Notes: a model not told the origin generated them from the letters alone. Shown: positions 1-6,015, counted from the first letter of the stretch. The stretch: DNA of 9,368 bases from an uncultured Oscillospiraceae bacterium (GCA_934590505.1 CAKTPC010000079.1:1-9368), one strand, 5' to 3'. Made by a program: numbers and translations.

Positions 1-26
1 TATTATTATTGTCCTGATGATTATTA

Positions 27-77
27 TTGCCATGGGGAACGCTCCTGAAAGATAAACTTAATAATGGTAGTGTTCCC
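27..77 (+). promoter_or_regulatory. Possible promoter and leader hairpin before the amino-sugar operon
   Basis: TTGCCA (27-32) lies 18 bp before GATAAA (51-56), a weak -35/-10 pair. Bases 35-43 (GGGAACGCT) can pair with 69-77 (AGTGTTCCC), giving 9 bp with one G-U and a 25-nt loop. No T-run follows, so it is not an obvious terminator. It could be a structured leader or a protein site. Both elements are weak, and the operon may be transcribed from further upstream. Confidence 0.25.
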
Positions 78-99
78 GATGAGCGTGAAATTATAGGGG

Positions 100-798
100 A
101 TGTTTGAATTGAAAATTATCAAGGGTGAAGCATCCGAGATAGAGGAACAGGCCGCGCGGCAGATAAAGGATATCGTCAACGCAAAGCCTGACGCGGTGAT
201 AGCCCTCGCCGCTGGACGCAGCATGAAGGGGCTGTATAAGCGTCTCGGCGAAATGTGCGCCGCGGGCGAGGTCGGCCTGAAAAATGCACATATCTTAGCG
301 GCAACAGAGTTTACCGGAAGGCATGACTGCGAAAATTTCTTGAGAGAACAGCTGCTGCGCACGGCAGATGTAAGCGAAGAGAACTGCTTTTTCCCGGACG
401 CCGGCGCGCCGGAAGAGTACGACAGGCTCATAGAGCACCTCGGCGGGCTTGATCTTGCTGTGTTAGGCATCGGCCAGGATGCACACATCGGCTACAACGA
501 ACCGGCAACGCCCTTTGATTCGCATACCCATGTCCAGAAGCTGACGGACAGGACGAAGCGCCAACTCTCCGAGCGCGGCTATACGGAGGAGAACATGCCC
601 GAATACGCCGTGACGATGGGCATCAAAACACTGACCGAGGCGAGGAATATTATCCTGCTTGCCGAGGGCGAGGATAAGGCTGCGGCCGTTTTTGAGATGG
701 TTTATGGCAAAACCATTACATATATACCTGCATCATTTTTGCAAATTCCTACGGAGGTCACCGTGTATCTTGACACTGCGGCGGCGTCCAGACTCTAA
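100..798 (+). CDS. Glucosamine-6-phosphate deaminase/isomerase-like (NagB family), diverged
   Basis: A 232-residue cytoplasmic NagB/SIS-fold protein, slightly short for the family (about 240-266). The signature LGIGQDAHIGYNEPA (122-136) keeps the NagB Asp (D127), His (H129) and Glu (E134), and the C-terminal PASFLQIPT segment matches the family's PASxLQ motif. NagB interconverts GlcN-6-P with Fru-6-P and ammonia. However, the MDEY motif with the catalytic Asp (D72 in E. coli) reads ATEF (68-71), so Asp is replaced by Thr. The phosphate-binding loop GGTP is GRSM (39-42), and the E. coli allosteric Arg158 and Lys160 are His and Gln. Activity or substrate may therefore differ. Start choice: AGGGG (95-99) touches the ATG at 100 but is well spaced (9 nt) from a TTG at 109. 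That start gives a 229-residue protein aligning with the E. coli N-terminus, so TTG may be the true start. It is first in the operon, 14 nt before glmM. Confidence 0.8.
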   Translation: MFELKIIKGEASEIEEQAARQIKDIVNAKPDAVIALAAGRSMKGLYKRLGEMCAAGEVGLKNAHILAATEFTGRHDCENFLREQLLRTADVSEENCFFPDAGAPEEYDRLIEHLGGLDLAVLGIGQDAHIGYNEPATPFDSHTHVQKLTDRTKRQLSERGYTEENMPEYAVTMGIKTLTEARNIILLAEGEDKAAAVFEMVYGKTITYIPASFLQIPTEVTVYLDTAAASRL

Positions 799-801
799 TT
801 C

Positions 802-807
802 AGGAGG
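802..807 (+). promoter_or_regulatory. Ribosome binding site of glmM
   Basis: A perfect AGGAGG sits 5 nt before the ATG at 813, the strongest ribosome binding site in the window. It fixes the glmM start and suggests high translation relative to the upstream gene. Confidence 0.85.
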
Positions 808-812
808 AAACA

Positions 813-2165
813 ATGGGTAAATATTTCGGAACTGACGGCTTCCGCGGGGAAGCAAATGTAAATCTGACGGTCGACCACGCATTCCGCATAGGCCGCTATC
901 TCGGTTGGTATTACAGCAGCAAGGCGCACAGGGCAAAGGTAGTCATCGGCAAGGACACCCGCCGTTCTAGCTACATGTTTGAAGCGGCGCTCTGCGCGGG
1001 TCTCACCGCATCCGGCGCGGACGCGTACCTGCTGCACGTCACCTCCACGCCGAGCGTGTCCTACATCGCGCGCGCGGATGATTTCGACTGCGGTATCATG
1101 ATCTCCGCAAGCCACAATCCATACTATGACAACGGCATAAAGCTCCTCAACGGTGAGGGCGAGAAGATGGAAGAGTCCCTGCTTGACAAAATCGAGGAAT
1201 ACCTCGACTCCGATGAGCAGCTGCCCTACGCTCAGCGCGATCAGATCGGCTGCACGGTGGACTACGCCGCTGGCCGCAACCGTTACATAGGCTACCTTAT
1301 CTCCCTCGCGACGCGCTCCTACAAGGGGCGCAGGATCGGCCTTGACTGCGCCAACGGCAGCACATGGCAGATGGCAAAGAGCGTGTTCGACGCCCTCGGC
1401 GCGGACACCTATGTGCTCGCGAATAAGCCCGACGGCCTGAATATCAATGTCGACTGCGGCTCGACGCATATACACAACCTCCAGAAGTTCGTTGTCGACA
1501 ACGGCCTTGACGTCGGCTTCGCCTTTGACGGCGATGCTGACCGCTGCCTCGCCGTCGACGAGAAGGGCAACGAGATAAACGGCGACCATATCATGTACGT
1601 CTGCGCAAAGTACATGAAAGAGCGCGGAACCTTCGGCAGCTCCAAGGTCGTCACGACCGTCATGTCCAACATGGGCCTGTACAAGGCGCTCGACGAGCTG
1701 GGCATCGGCTATGAAAAGACCGCCGTTGGCGACAAGTACGTTGCCGAGAACATGCGTCAGAACGGCCACCTGATCGGCGGCGAGCAGTCCGGCCACATTA
1801 TCTTCGGCCGTCTCGCGAACACCGGCGACGGCCTGCTGACCGCCATCAAGGTCATGGAGGCCATAACCGAGACGAAGGAGCCGCTTTCCGTGCTCACTTC
1901 CGGTATGACCATGTACCCGCAGGTACTGAAGAATGTCATCGTCACCGATAAGGACGAGACGCTCAACGACGAGAAGGTCAAAGCGGCGGTCGCAAAGGCC
2001 GAGGCTGAGCTTGGCGACAACGGCCGCGTCCTGCTGCGTAAGAGCGGTACCGAGCCGCTGCTGCGCGTTATGTCGGAAGCGTCTACGCACGAGCTGTGCG
2101 AGGAGAAGGTCGACGCCATCATCGCCGCAATGGCCGATGCGGGTAAGCTCGTCAAAGTCAAGTGA
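813..2165 (+). CDS. glmM: Phosphoglucosamine mutase
   Basis: A 450-residue alpha-D-phosphohexomutase that converts GlcN-6-P to GlcN-1-P in the cytoplasm, the committed step toward UDP-GlcNAc and so peptidoglycan. It is full length for GlmM (about 445-450). The N-terminus KYFGTDGFRG is typical. The active-site loop ISASHNP (97-103) has the phosphoserine S100. The metal loop DGDADR spans 239-244, the sugar-binding loop GEQSGH 323-328, and the C-terminal phosphate-binding loop RKSGTEP 409-415. GlmM is favoured over phosphomannomutase because of the GEQSGH loop, the FGTDGFRG start and the neighbours. It lies between the NagB-like gene and the acetyltransferase gene, 10 nt upstream of the latter, so all three probably share one transcript. 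Confidence 0.96.
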   Translation: MGKYFGTDGFRGEANVNLTVDHAFRIGRYLGWYYSSKAHRAKVVIGKDTRRSSYMFEAALCAGLTASGADAYLLHVTSTPSVSYIARADDFDCGIMISASHNPYYDNGIKLLNGEGEKMEESLLDKIEEYLDSDEQLPYAQRDQIGCTVDYAAGRNRYIGYLISLATRSYKGRRIGLDCANGSTWQMAKSVFDALGADTYVLANKPDGLNINVDCGSTHIHNLQKFVVDNGLDVGFAFDGDADRCLAVDEKGNEINGDHIMYVCAKYMKERGTFGSSKVVTTVMSNMGLYKALDELGIGYEKTAVGDKYVAENMRQNGHLIGGEQSGHIIFGRLANTGDGLLTAIKVMEAITETKEPLSVLTSGMTMYPQVLKNVIVTDKDETLNDEKVKAAVAKAEAELGDNGRVLLRKSGTEPLLRVMSEASTHELCEEKVDAIIAAMADAGKLVKVK

Positions 2166-2175
2166 GGTAAGAAAA

Positions 2176-2835
2176 ATGGTTGAAATAAAAGAGCTTCTTG
2201 ATCTGGATAAAACCATCGCAAAGGAACTGTTTGACGGCAAGACCTACCCTTGGGAGGTGCTCGACGGGATAAAGGATTTCATCCTCAAGCTTGGTCCCAC
2301 GCTCGACACGGACGAGTTTGATAACCCGAGTGAGGGCGTATGGGTGGCGAAGGACGCAAAGGTTTTTCCCTCAGCTTACCTCGGCGCGCCCTGCATCATA
2401 GACCGCGGCGCGGAGATCCGCCACTGCGCGTTCATCCGCGGCAGCGCCATCGTCGGCAAGAACGCCGTTGTCGGCAACTCTGTGGAGCTCAAGAACGTCA
2501 TCCTGTTCGATAACGTCCAGACCCCGCATTATAACTACGTCGGTGACTCTGTCCTCGGCTACAAGGCGCATATGGGCGCAGGCTCGATAACCAGCAACGT
2601 CAAGAGCGACAAGACTCTTGTCACCGTCAAGGTTCCCGGCGCGCCTATCGAGACCGGACGCAAGAAGTTCGGCGCGATGCTCGGCGACAACGTCGAGGTC
2701 GGCTGCAACAGCGTCCTCAATCCCGGCACGGTCGTTGGCCGCTGCTCGAACATTTATCCGACCTCCTGCGTGCGCGGCGTCATTCCTGCGAACAGCATCT
2801 ACAAGGATAAGGATCATATCGTCACGAAGAAGTAA
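2176..2835 (+). CDS. GlmU C-terminal-like left-handed beta-helix N-acetyltransferase
   Basis: A 219-residue protein with a helical N-terminus (1-50) followed by hexapeptide repeats of the left-handed beta-helix type (about 55-205). It resembles the acetyltransferase half of GlmU with no uridylyltransferase domain. In alignment by eye, GNSVELKN (100-107), TPHYNYVGD (116-124) and MGAGSITSN (133-141) match E. coli GlmU segments carrying Glu349, His363, Tyr366 and Asn386. The corresponding residues are E104, H118, Y121 and N141. This supports acetyl-CoA-dependent acetylation of GlcN-1-P to GlcNAc-1-P, directly downstream of the GlmM step. Similar clostridial proteins are often labelled UDP-GlcNAc pyrophosphorylase, but no nucleotidyltransferase motif is visible here. 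The start is chosen from GAGG (2164-2167), which overlaps the glmM stop, 8 nt before the ATG. An in-frame extension upstream lies inside glmM and is not used. Confidence 0.85.
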   Translation: MVEIKELLDLDKTIAKELFDGKTYPWEVLDGIKDFILKLGPTLDTDEFDNPSEGVWVAKDAKVFPSAYLGAPCIIDRGAEIRHCAFIRGSAIVGKNAVVGNSVELKNVILFDNVQTPHYNYVGDSVLGYKAHMGAGSITSNVKSDKTLVTVKVPGAPIETGRKKFGAMLGDNVEVGCNSVLNPGTVVGRCSNIYPTSCVRGVIPANSIYKDKDHIVTKK

Positions 2836-2845
2836 ATAAAACAAG

Positions 2846-2880
2846 GCTGCACGGCGGGAGGACATTGCCGTGCAGCTTTT
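2846..2880 (+). terminator. Rho-independent terminator of the amino-sugar operon
   Basis: A perfect 10-bp stem, GCTGCACGGC (2846-2855) with GCCGTGCAGC (2867-2876), has an 11-nt loop and is followed by TTTT. It lies 10 nt after the stop codon. The T-run directly abuts the inverted-repeat element that starts at 2882. Confidence 0.9.
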
Positions 2881-2881
2881 A

Positions 2882-2896
2882 CCATCAGTTGACAAG
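2882..2896 (+). repeat. Left terminal inverted repeat of the MITE-like element
   Basis: 15 bp, CCATCAGTTGACAAG, perfect inverted match to 3246-3260. TA precedes it. Confidence 0.85.
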
Positions 2897-2940
2897 GACA
2901 CATACGGTTTTGCTGTGCAGAAATACGCCCATGCCGCTTC

Positions 2941-2979
2941 AAAGCCCTTGGTAATACACAAAGTATTGCCTAGGGCTTT
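2941..2979 (+). repeat. Long hairpin inside the MITE-like element, terminator-like
   Basis: Bases 2941-2957 pair with 2963-2979 around a 5-nt loop (ACAAA): 17 positions with one T-T mismatch and one G-U. The arms begin AAAGCCC and end GGGCTTT. The A-run before and T-run after mean it could terminate transcription in either direction. Confidence 0.7.
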
Positions 2980-3119
2980 TCATTGCCTGAACGCATTTCT
3001 GCTCCGGCAAAACTGCTGCGCACCTGACAGCTTTGGATTTTTGAGTGATTTTTGATTTTTGAGACGCAGGCGGGCTGACGCCCGTCAAGGCGAAAAGAAC
3101 AAAAAGCACCTTGCTCACT

Positions 3120-3152
3120 CCATGCAAAGCCCAGCGAAGCGGGTTTGCATGG
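3120..3152 (+). repeat. Second hairpin inside the MITE-like element
   Basis: CCATGCAAA (3120-3128) pairs with TTTGCATGG (3144-3152). After a bulged G, CCC (3130-3132) pairs with GGG (3141-3143), and the loop contains GCGAAGC. That makes 12 bp in total. A smaller hairpin, CGGGC-TGAC-GCCCG, lies at 3071-3084. Confidence 0.65.
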
Positions 3153-3245
3153 AAAAGGAAGAAGGAGATTGCATAGTGCAGCTTTTGCCGCAAGGCAGAA
3201 GTGGAACGGTGCAAGCTTCTTCTGACGTTGTCAGGCGTGTGTGCT

Positions 3246-3260
3246 CTTGTCAACTGATGG
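3246..3260 (-). repeat. Right terminal inverted repeat of the MITE-like element
   Basis: 15 bp, CTTGTCAACTGATGG, perfect inverted match to 2882-2896, followed by TA. Confidence 0.85.
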
Positions 3261-3265
3261 TATAT

Positions 3266-3285
3266 AAACAGGGGAGAACCTGTTT
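3266..3285 (-). terminator. Short terminator-like hairpin after the secreted protein gene
   Basis: A 7-bp stem, AAACAGG with CCTGTTT, has a 6-nt loop and starts 7 nt beyond the minus-strand stop codon. On the minus strand it is followed by ATATA rather than a clean U-run, so it is a modest terminator. The inserted element adds further terminator-like hairpins beyond it. Confidence 0.5.
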
Positions 3286-3292
3286 TCGTTAT

Positions 3293-5167
3293 TTATTTGA
3301 GCACGCTGCCGTCAGCGAAAGTGATGGTGCAGCCGTTAAAATCAATAGTGCCGTTGTTGGTAAGACTCGTTATTGTGCAGTCGCCGGTGAGCTTCCAGGT
3401 GCAGCCCTCGCCGATAGTTACGACGGCGTTGTTATCAACGGCAGAGCTTCCGGTGAGATTCGCCGCAATACTGATCCTGCCGGTGAAGCTGCTGCCGTTT
3501 GTGAGCGTCATGTCAAGAGTGGAGATACTGTCGACGATGATATCACCGCTTATATCCTGCCCGTCCGCGGTGAACTCTACCTGTGCGCCGTTTGAGCCGG
3601 CCTGACCCCAGCCGCGGCTGCCGCTGTTGCCGCATACGCGCATGAAGCAGCCTTCGCCGTCGGCGTCGGTGATCTCAACTCCGGAGAGCTTTATAATGCT
3701 GTGGGTGTTCGTGATGTATATCACATCGCCGTTATTCGAGCTAAGGCTGCCGCCGGTCATTGAGAACTCTGAGGTGCCGACGTCGGCATCCCCGGACATG
3801 GACTGATAGATCATGACGGAGTGGACATTTTCATCGGAGCTTGCGCCCTCAGTGTCGCTCATGTTGCCGTAGACGGCGCAGTTTTCAAGGGTTATAGAAT
3901 TCTTGCCCTCAATAACAAGAGCTTCGGAATTATTCGCGGTGAGCTCCGCATTCTTTACGGTGATGTCCGCGGTCGAATAGACGGCGGGGGAGTTGTATCC
4001 GTTTGAGGTGTAGCTGCCGCCGTCGACGTTCACGGTGCCGCCTCCGCGGTCTGAGCGGATAGCCGCGGAGGAATTGCCGGCGGTCGTGACGGTGAGATCG
4101 CTTGCGTTCGTCGTGCCGCCGCCTGTGGTCTGGATGCCGCCGGAGTTATCCGCGGTGGTGTTGATGGTCGAGTCGGAAATATTCACGGTCGTGCCGCTGC
4201 CGTAGCTGAACACACCGTTTCCGTTCTGCGCAGAGGAAGAGATATCGGAATCCTTAATATCCACGGTCGCGCCGTTTGTCGCGAGGATCGCGGCGTTGAC
4301 GCCGTAGAAGTCGCCGTTTTCGGGATTGGAGCTGGAGCCTGCGGACTTGCTCACCGTGACATCGGAGAGCGTGACGGCGGCACCGTCGATGCGCAGGGCG
4401 TTTTCATCGTCGCCGGTGGAGCTGTAGCTTTCACCGGTGTATTCGCCGTCAGTGCTTATGGTGTTTGCGCTGCTGCCCTGCGTGACCTCGCTGCTGCCGC
4501 CGAAGCCGCCCGGCGCTCCGCTTGGGGCGGAACCGGGAGCGGCGTCGTTTTCGGTGTACCTCAGTTCGCCGTCCTTTGCGGAGACTGAGATTTTATCGCC
4601 GACGGAGATATCTTTGACGGTGACTTCCGCGCCGTCGCGTGTTATAATCGCGTTGGAGATATCGACGGTCACAGTTCTGCCGCCGAGCATCTGGCCGTTC
4701 GGAGCCTGCTCGTCAGGCATTTCGGGCGGTTGACCGTTGGAAGTATCTCCGTTAGGCATCTCAGGCGGTTGATTGCTGGAAGAGTCGCCGTCGGGTTTCT
4801 CAGGCGGTTGGCCGTTCGGAGTTTCACCGTTGGGCATTTCGGGCGGCTGGTTGCTGGAAGAGTCGCCGTCGGGTTTCTCAGGCGGCTGGCTGTTCGGAGT
4901 TTCACCGTTGGGCATTTCGGGCGGCTGACTGTCGGACGCATCGCCGTCAGGCTTCTCAGGTATCTGGCCGTCGGGGGCTTCGCCATTGGGAGCCTCATCC
5001 ATATCAAGAAGGAGCGCCAGCGAGCTGTCGTTTATTTCGAGGACTTCGCCGCTGATGACTGTATACTCGCTTACCGCCGCGGCTGCCGTTGCTGCGGTCG
5101 GCTCGGTGGCTTCCGCTGCGGAGCCGAGGGAAAAGAAGGCGAGTATAGAAGCAATGATTTTCTTCAT
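3293..5167 (-). CDS. Secreted right-handed beta-helix protein with proline-rich tandem repeats
   Basis: 624 residues. A signal peptide (1-20; KK, hydrophobic core, AEA before TEP) implies export. Residues 34-54 and 163-200 read as two halves of one small beta domain (YTVISGEVLEINDSSLALLL, then RTVTVDISNAIITRDGAEV), resembling DUF5666-type sequences. Between them lie seven 13-residue repeats of QPPE(M/K)P(N/D)G type (68-158). A Gly/Ser-rich linker (about 207-245) leads to Asn/Thr/Ser-rich short-period repeats (about 255-620) typical of parallel beta-helix adhesins or pectate-lyase-like folds. No LPXTG motif, C-terminal membrane segment or SLH domain is seen, so it is probably released or held non-covalently. 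The start at 5167 is chosen because AAAGGA (5178-5183) precedes it by 10 nt and lies downstream of the alternative ATG at 5191. It is divergent from a two-component system that may control it. Function is unknown; an adhesin or glycan-binding role is inference. Confidence 0.85.
   Translation of the reverse strand: MKKIIASILAFFSLGSAAEATEPTAATAAAAVSEYTVISGEVLEINDSSLALLLDMDEAPNGEAPDGQIPEKPDGDASDSQPPEMPNGETPNSQPPEKPDGDSSSNQPPEMPNGETPNGQPPEKPDGDSSSNQPPEMPNGDTSNGQPPEMPDEQAPNGQMLGGRTVTVDISNAIITRDGAEVTVKDISVGDKISVSAKDGELRYTENDAAPGSAPSGAPGGFGGSSEVTQGSSANTISTDGEYTGESYSSTGDDENALRIDGAAVTLSDVTVSKSAGSSSNPENGDFYGVNAAILATNGATVDIKDSDISSSAQNGNGVFSYGSGTTVNISDSTINTTADNSGGIQTTGGGTTNASDLTVTTAGNSSAAIRSDRGGGTVNVDGGSYTSNGYNSPAVYSTADITVKNAELTANNSEALVIEGKNSITLENCAVYGNMSDTEGASSDENVHSVMIYQSMSGDADVGTSEFSMTGGSLSSNNGDVIYITNTHSIIKLSGVEITDADGEGCFMRVCGNSGSRGWGQAGSNGAQVEFTADGQDISGDIIVDSISTLDMTLTNGSSFTGRISIAANLTGSSAVDNNAVVTIGEGCTWKLTGDCTITSLTNNGTIDFNGCTITFADGSVLK
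4694..4966 (-). repeat. 39-bp tandem repeat array (7 units) inside the secreted protein gene
   Basis: Seven in-frame 39-bp units encode 13-residue repeats. Units 2-5 alternate between a QPPEMPNGETPN type and a QPPEKPDGDSSSN type, forming a 78-bp higher-order unit present nearly twice. The first and last units are the most diverged. Near-identity of the middle copies suggests recent duplication, and the number of copies may vary between strains. Confidence 0.9.
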
Positions 5168-5220
5168 ATAAATTGTATCCTTTCGGAGCATTTTGGGTCG
5201 CCTGATCCTTGCTCGCGTAT

Positions 5221-5226
5221 AATATA
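5221..5226 (-). promoter_or_regulatory. -10 element of the secreted protein gene
   Basis: The minus strand reads TATATT (5/6 to TATAAT), 9 nt downstream of the operator repeat at 5236-5253. There is no -35 hexamer in the usual place. Instead the repeat overlaps it, as in activator-dependent promoters. It implies an untranslated leader of about 45 nt. Confidence 0.6.
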
Positions 5227-5235
5227 TGCCGCAAA

Positions 5236-5253
5236 GCTAAAGACAGCTTAAAG
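5236..5253 (-). promoter_or_regulatory. Response-regulator operator facing the secreted protein gene
   Basis: The minus strand reads CTTTAAGCTGTCTTTAGC: two CTTTA half-sites with an 11-bp period. Written as TTTAAG-N5-TTTAGC it is close to the streptococcal CiaR box TTTAAG-N5-TTTAAG. An 11-bp direct repeat is the usual geometry for OmpR/PhoB-family regulators. Binding by the adjacent regulator is inferred. Confidence 0.6.
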
Positions 5254-5269
5254 CGGAAAAAGGAAATTT

Positions 5270-5287
5270 CTTTAGGGAAGCTTTAAG
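5270..5287 (+). promoter_or_regulatory. Response-regulator operator facing the two-component operon
   Basis: CTTTAGGGAAGCTTTAAG holds two CTTTA half-sites with an 11-bp period (TTTAGG-N5-TTTAAG). It mirrors the minus-strand operator at 5236-5253 and is separated from it by 16 bp. It suggests autoregulation of the regulator/kinase operon. Confidence 0.6.
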
Positions 5288-5296
5288 AAGAGAGCA

Positions 5297-5302
5297 TACA
5301 AT
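5297..5302 (+). promoter_or_regulatory. -10 element of the two-component operon
   Basis: TACAAT (5/6 to TATAAT) lies 9 nt after the operator's second half-site, the same spacing as on the opposite strand. No good -35 is present. GGGAG at 5330-5334 is the ribosome binding site, 6 nt before the ATG at 5341. Confidence 0.55.
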
Positions 5303-5340
5303 TCATTTATAAATTATTATAGGTATAACGGGAGAACGGT

Positions 5341-6015
5341 ATGAAGCTCTTGATCGCGGAAGATGAAAAGGACCTCGCTGAGGCGCTGAGCGTCTTTCTG
5401 GAAAAGAATCTGTATACGGTAGATACCGTGCATAACGGCGCGGACGCCTACGAGTACGCATCGACAGGCGCGTATGACGCGATAATTCTTGATATAATGA
5501 TGCCGAAGCTGAACGGCCTTCAGGTGCTTGGCCGTCTGCGCGAGGACGGCATCGCGACGCCGGTCATGCTTCTGACCGCGAAGGGACAGAAGGACGACCG
5601 CATTGCCGGCTTTGACGCGGGCGCGGACGATTACCTGCCCAAGCCTTTTGCGCCGGATGAGCTGCTCTCAAGGCTGCGCGCGATGCTGCGCCGCGGCGGG
5701 GAGTACCGGCCGCAGCGGCTGACAGTGGGCGACTTGAGCATGGAGTGCGGCAGCGGAATGCTCTGCTGCGGCACGGAGGCTGTGCGCCTGAGCGGACGCG
5801 AATACCAGGTGATGGAGCTGCTGATGCGCTCCCCGGGCGTTATTTTTTCCACGGATAAGATAATGGAGAGCGTCTGGGGCTGGGACAGCGAGGCCGAGGT
5901 CAGCGTTGTGTGGGTGCATATCTCGAACCTCAGGAAGAAGCTCAAGGCCATCGGCTCTGCGGCGGCTATCCGAGTCATCCGCGGCATGGGCTACGTGCTG
6001 GAGGCGACGAAATGA
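5341..6015 (+). CDS. OmpR-family response regulator, CiaR-like
   Basis: 224 residues, typical for the family. The receiver domain (about 1-115) has acidic pocket E7/D8/E9, phosphoacceptor D51 in ILDIMMP, T79 and K101 in the KPF motif. The C-terminal winged helix (about 125-222) includes VWGWDSEAEVSVVWVHISNL, with RKKLK following and RGMGYVL in the wing. By eye, the segments TPVMLLTAK, GADDYLPKPF, WGWDS and SVVxVxxSxxRKKLK match streptococcal CiaR unusually well. It probably accepts phosphate from the kinase encoded just downstream and binds direct repeats as a dimer. The two CiaR-box-like repeats in its own upstream region support autoregulation and control of the divergent secreted protein gene. 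Its stop codon overlaps the kinase start by 4 bp (ATGA), implying translational coupling. Confidence 0.93.
   Translation: MKLLIAEDEKDLAEALSVFLEKNLYTVDTVHNGADAYEYASTGAYDAIILDIMMPKLNGLQVLGRLREDGIATPVMLLTAKGQKDDRIAGFDAGADDYLPKPFAPDELLSRLRAMLRRGGEYRPQRLTVGDLSMECGSGMLCCGTEAVRLSGREYQVMELLMRSPGVIFSTDKIMESVWGWDSEAEVSVVWVHISNLRKKLKAIGSAAAIRVIRGMGYVLEATK

Larger units (their letters stand above)
2882..3260. mobile_element. MITE-like element with 15-bp terminal inverted repeats and TA flanks
   Basis: CCATCAGTTGACAAG (2882-2896) is the exact reverse complement of CTTGTCAACTGATGG (3246-3260). Partial symmetry continues inward: about 22 of 26 terminal positions match. TA lies immediately outside each end (2880-2881 and 3261-3262), as expected for a TA target duplication. 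The 379-bp interior has no convincing gene but has three hairpins (2941-2979, 3071-3084, 3120-3152). It fits a non-autonomous miniature inverted-repeat element of the kind mobilised by IS630/Tc1-mariner transposases. That family assignment is inferred from the TA target. It occupies the intergenic space between convergent genes and disrupts nothing visible. Confidence 0.75.

Noticed and set aside
1..55. Possible 3' end of an upstream gene (frame 2 reads a hydrophobic IIIVLMIIIAMGNAPER then stop; frame 1 reads a Tyr-rich tail then stop at 46-48)
   Set aside because: Two frames are open over only about 50 bases of low-complexity ATT repeats, so neither can be chosen without more upstream sequence.
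795..2240. A 481-residue minus-strand open frame opposite glmM
   Set aside because: It is the antisense shadow of a clear GlmM gene, caused by high-GC codon bias, with no family resemblance.
2939..3253. A 104-residue minus-strand open frame filling most of the MITE-like element
   Set aside because: It starts with TTG inside the terminal inverted repeat, has no ribosome binding site, is built from hairpin arms and simple repeats, and matches no domain I know. It looks like a by-product of the element.
4694..4966. Tandem repeats considered as a CRISPR array
   Set aside because: The 39-bp units are contiguous, in frame and encode a regular 13-residue peptide; there are no unique spacers.
5168..5191. 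Start at 5191 for the secreted protein
   Set aside because: The ribosome binding site lies between 5191 and 5167, and the signal peptide begins naturally at MKKII.
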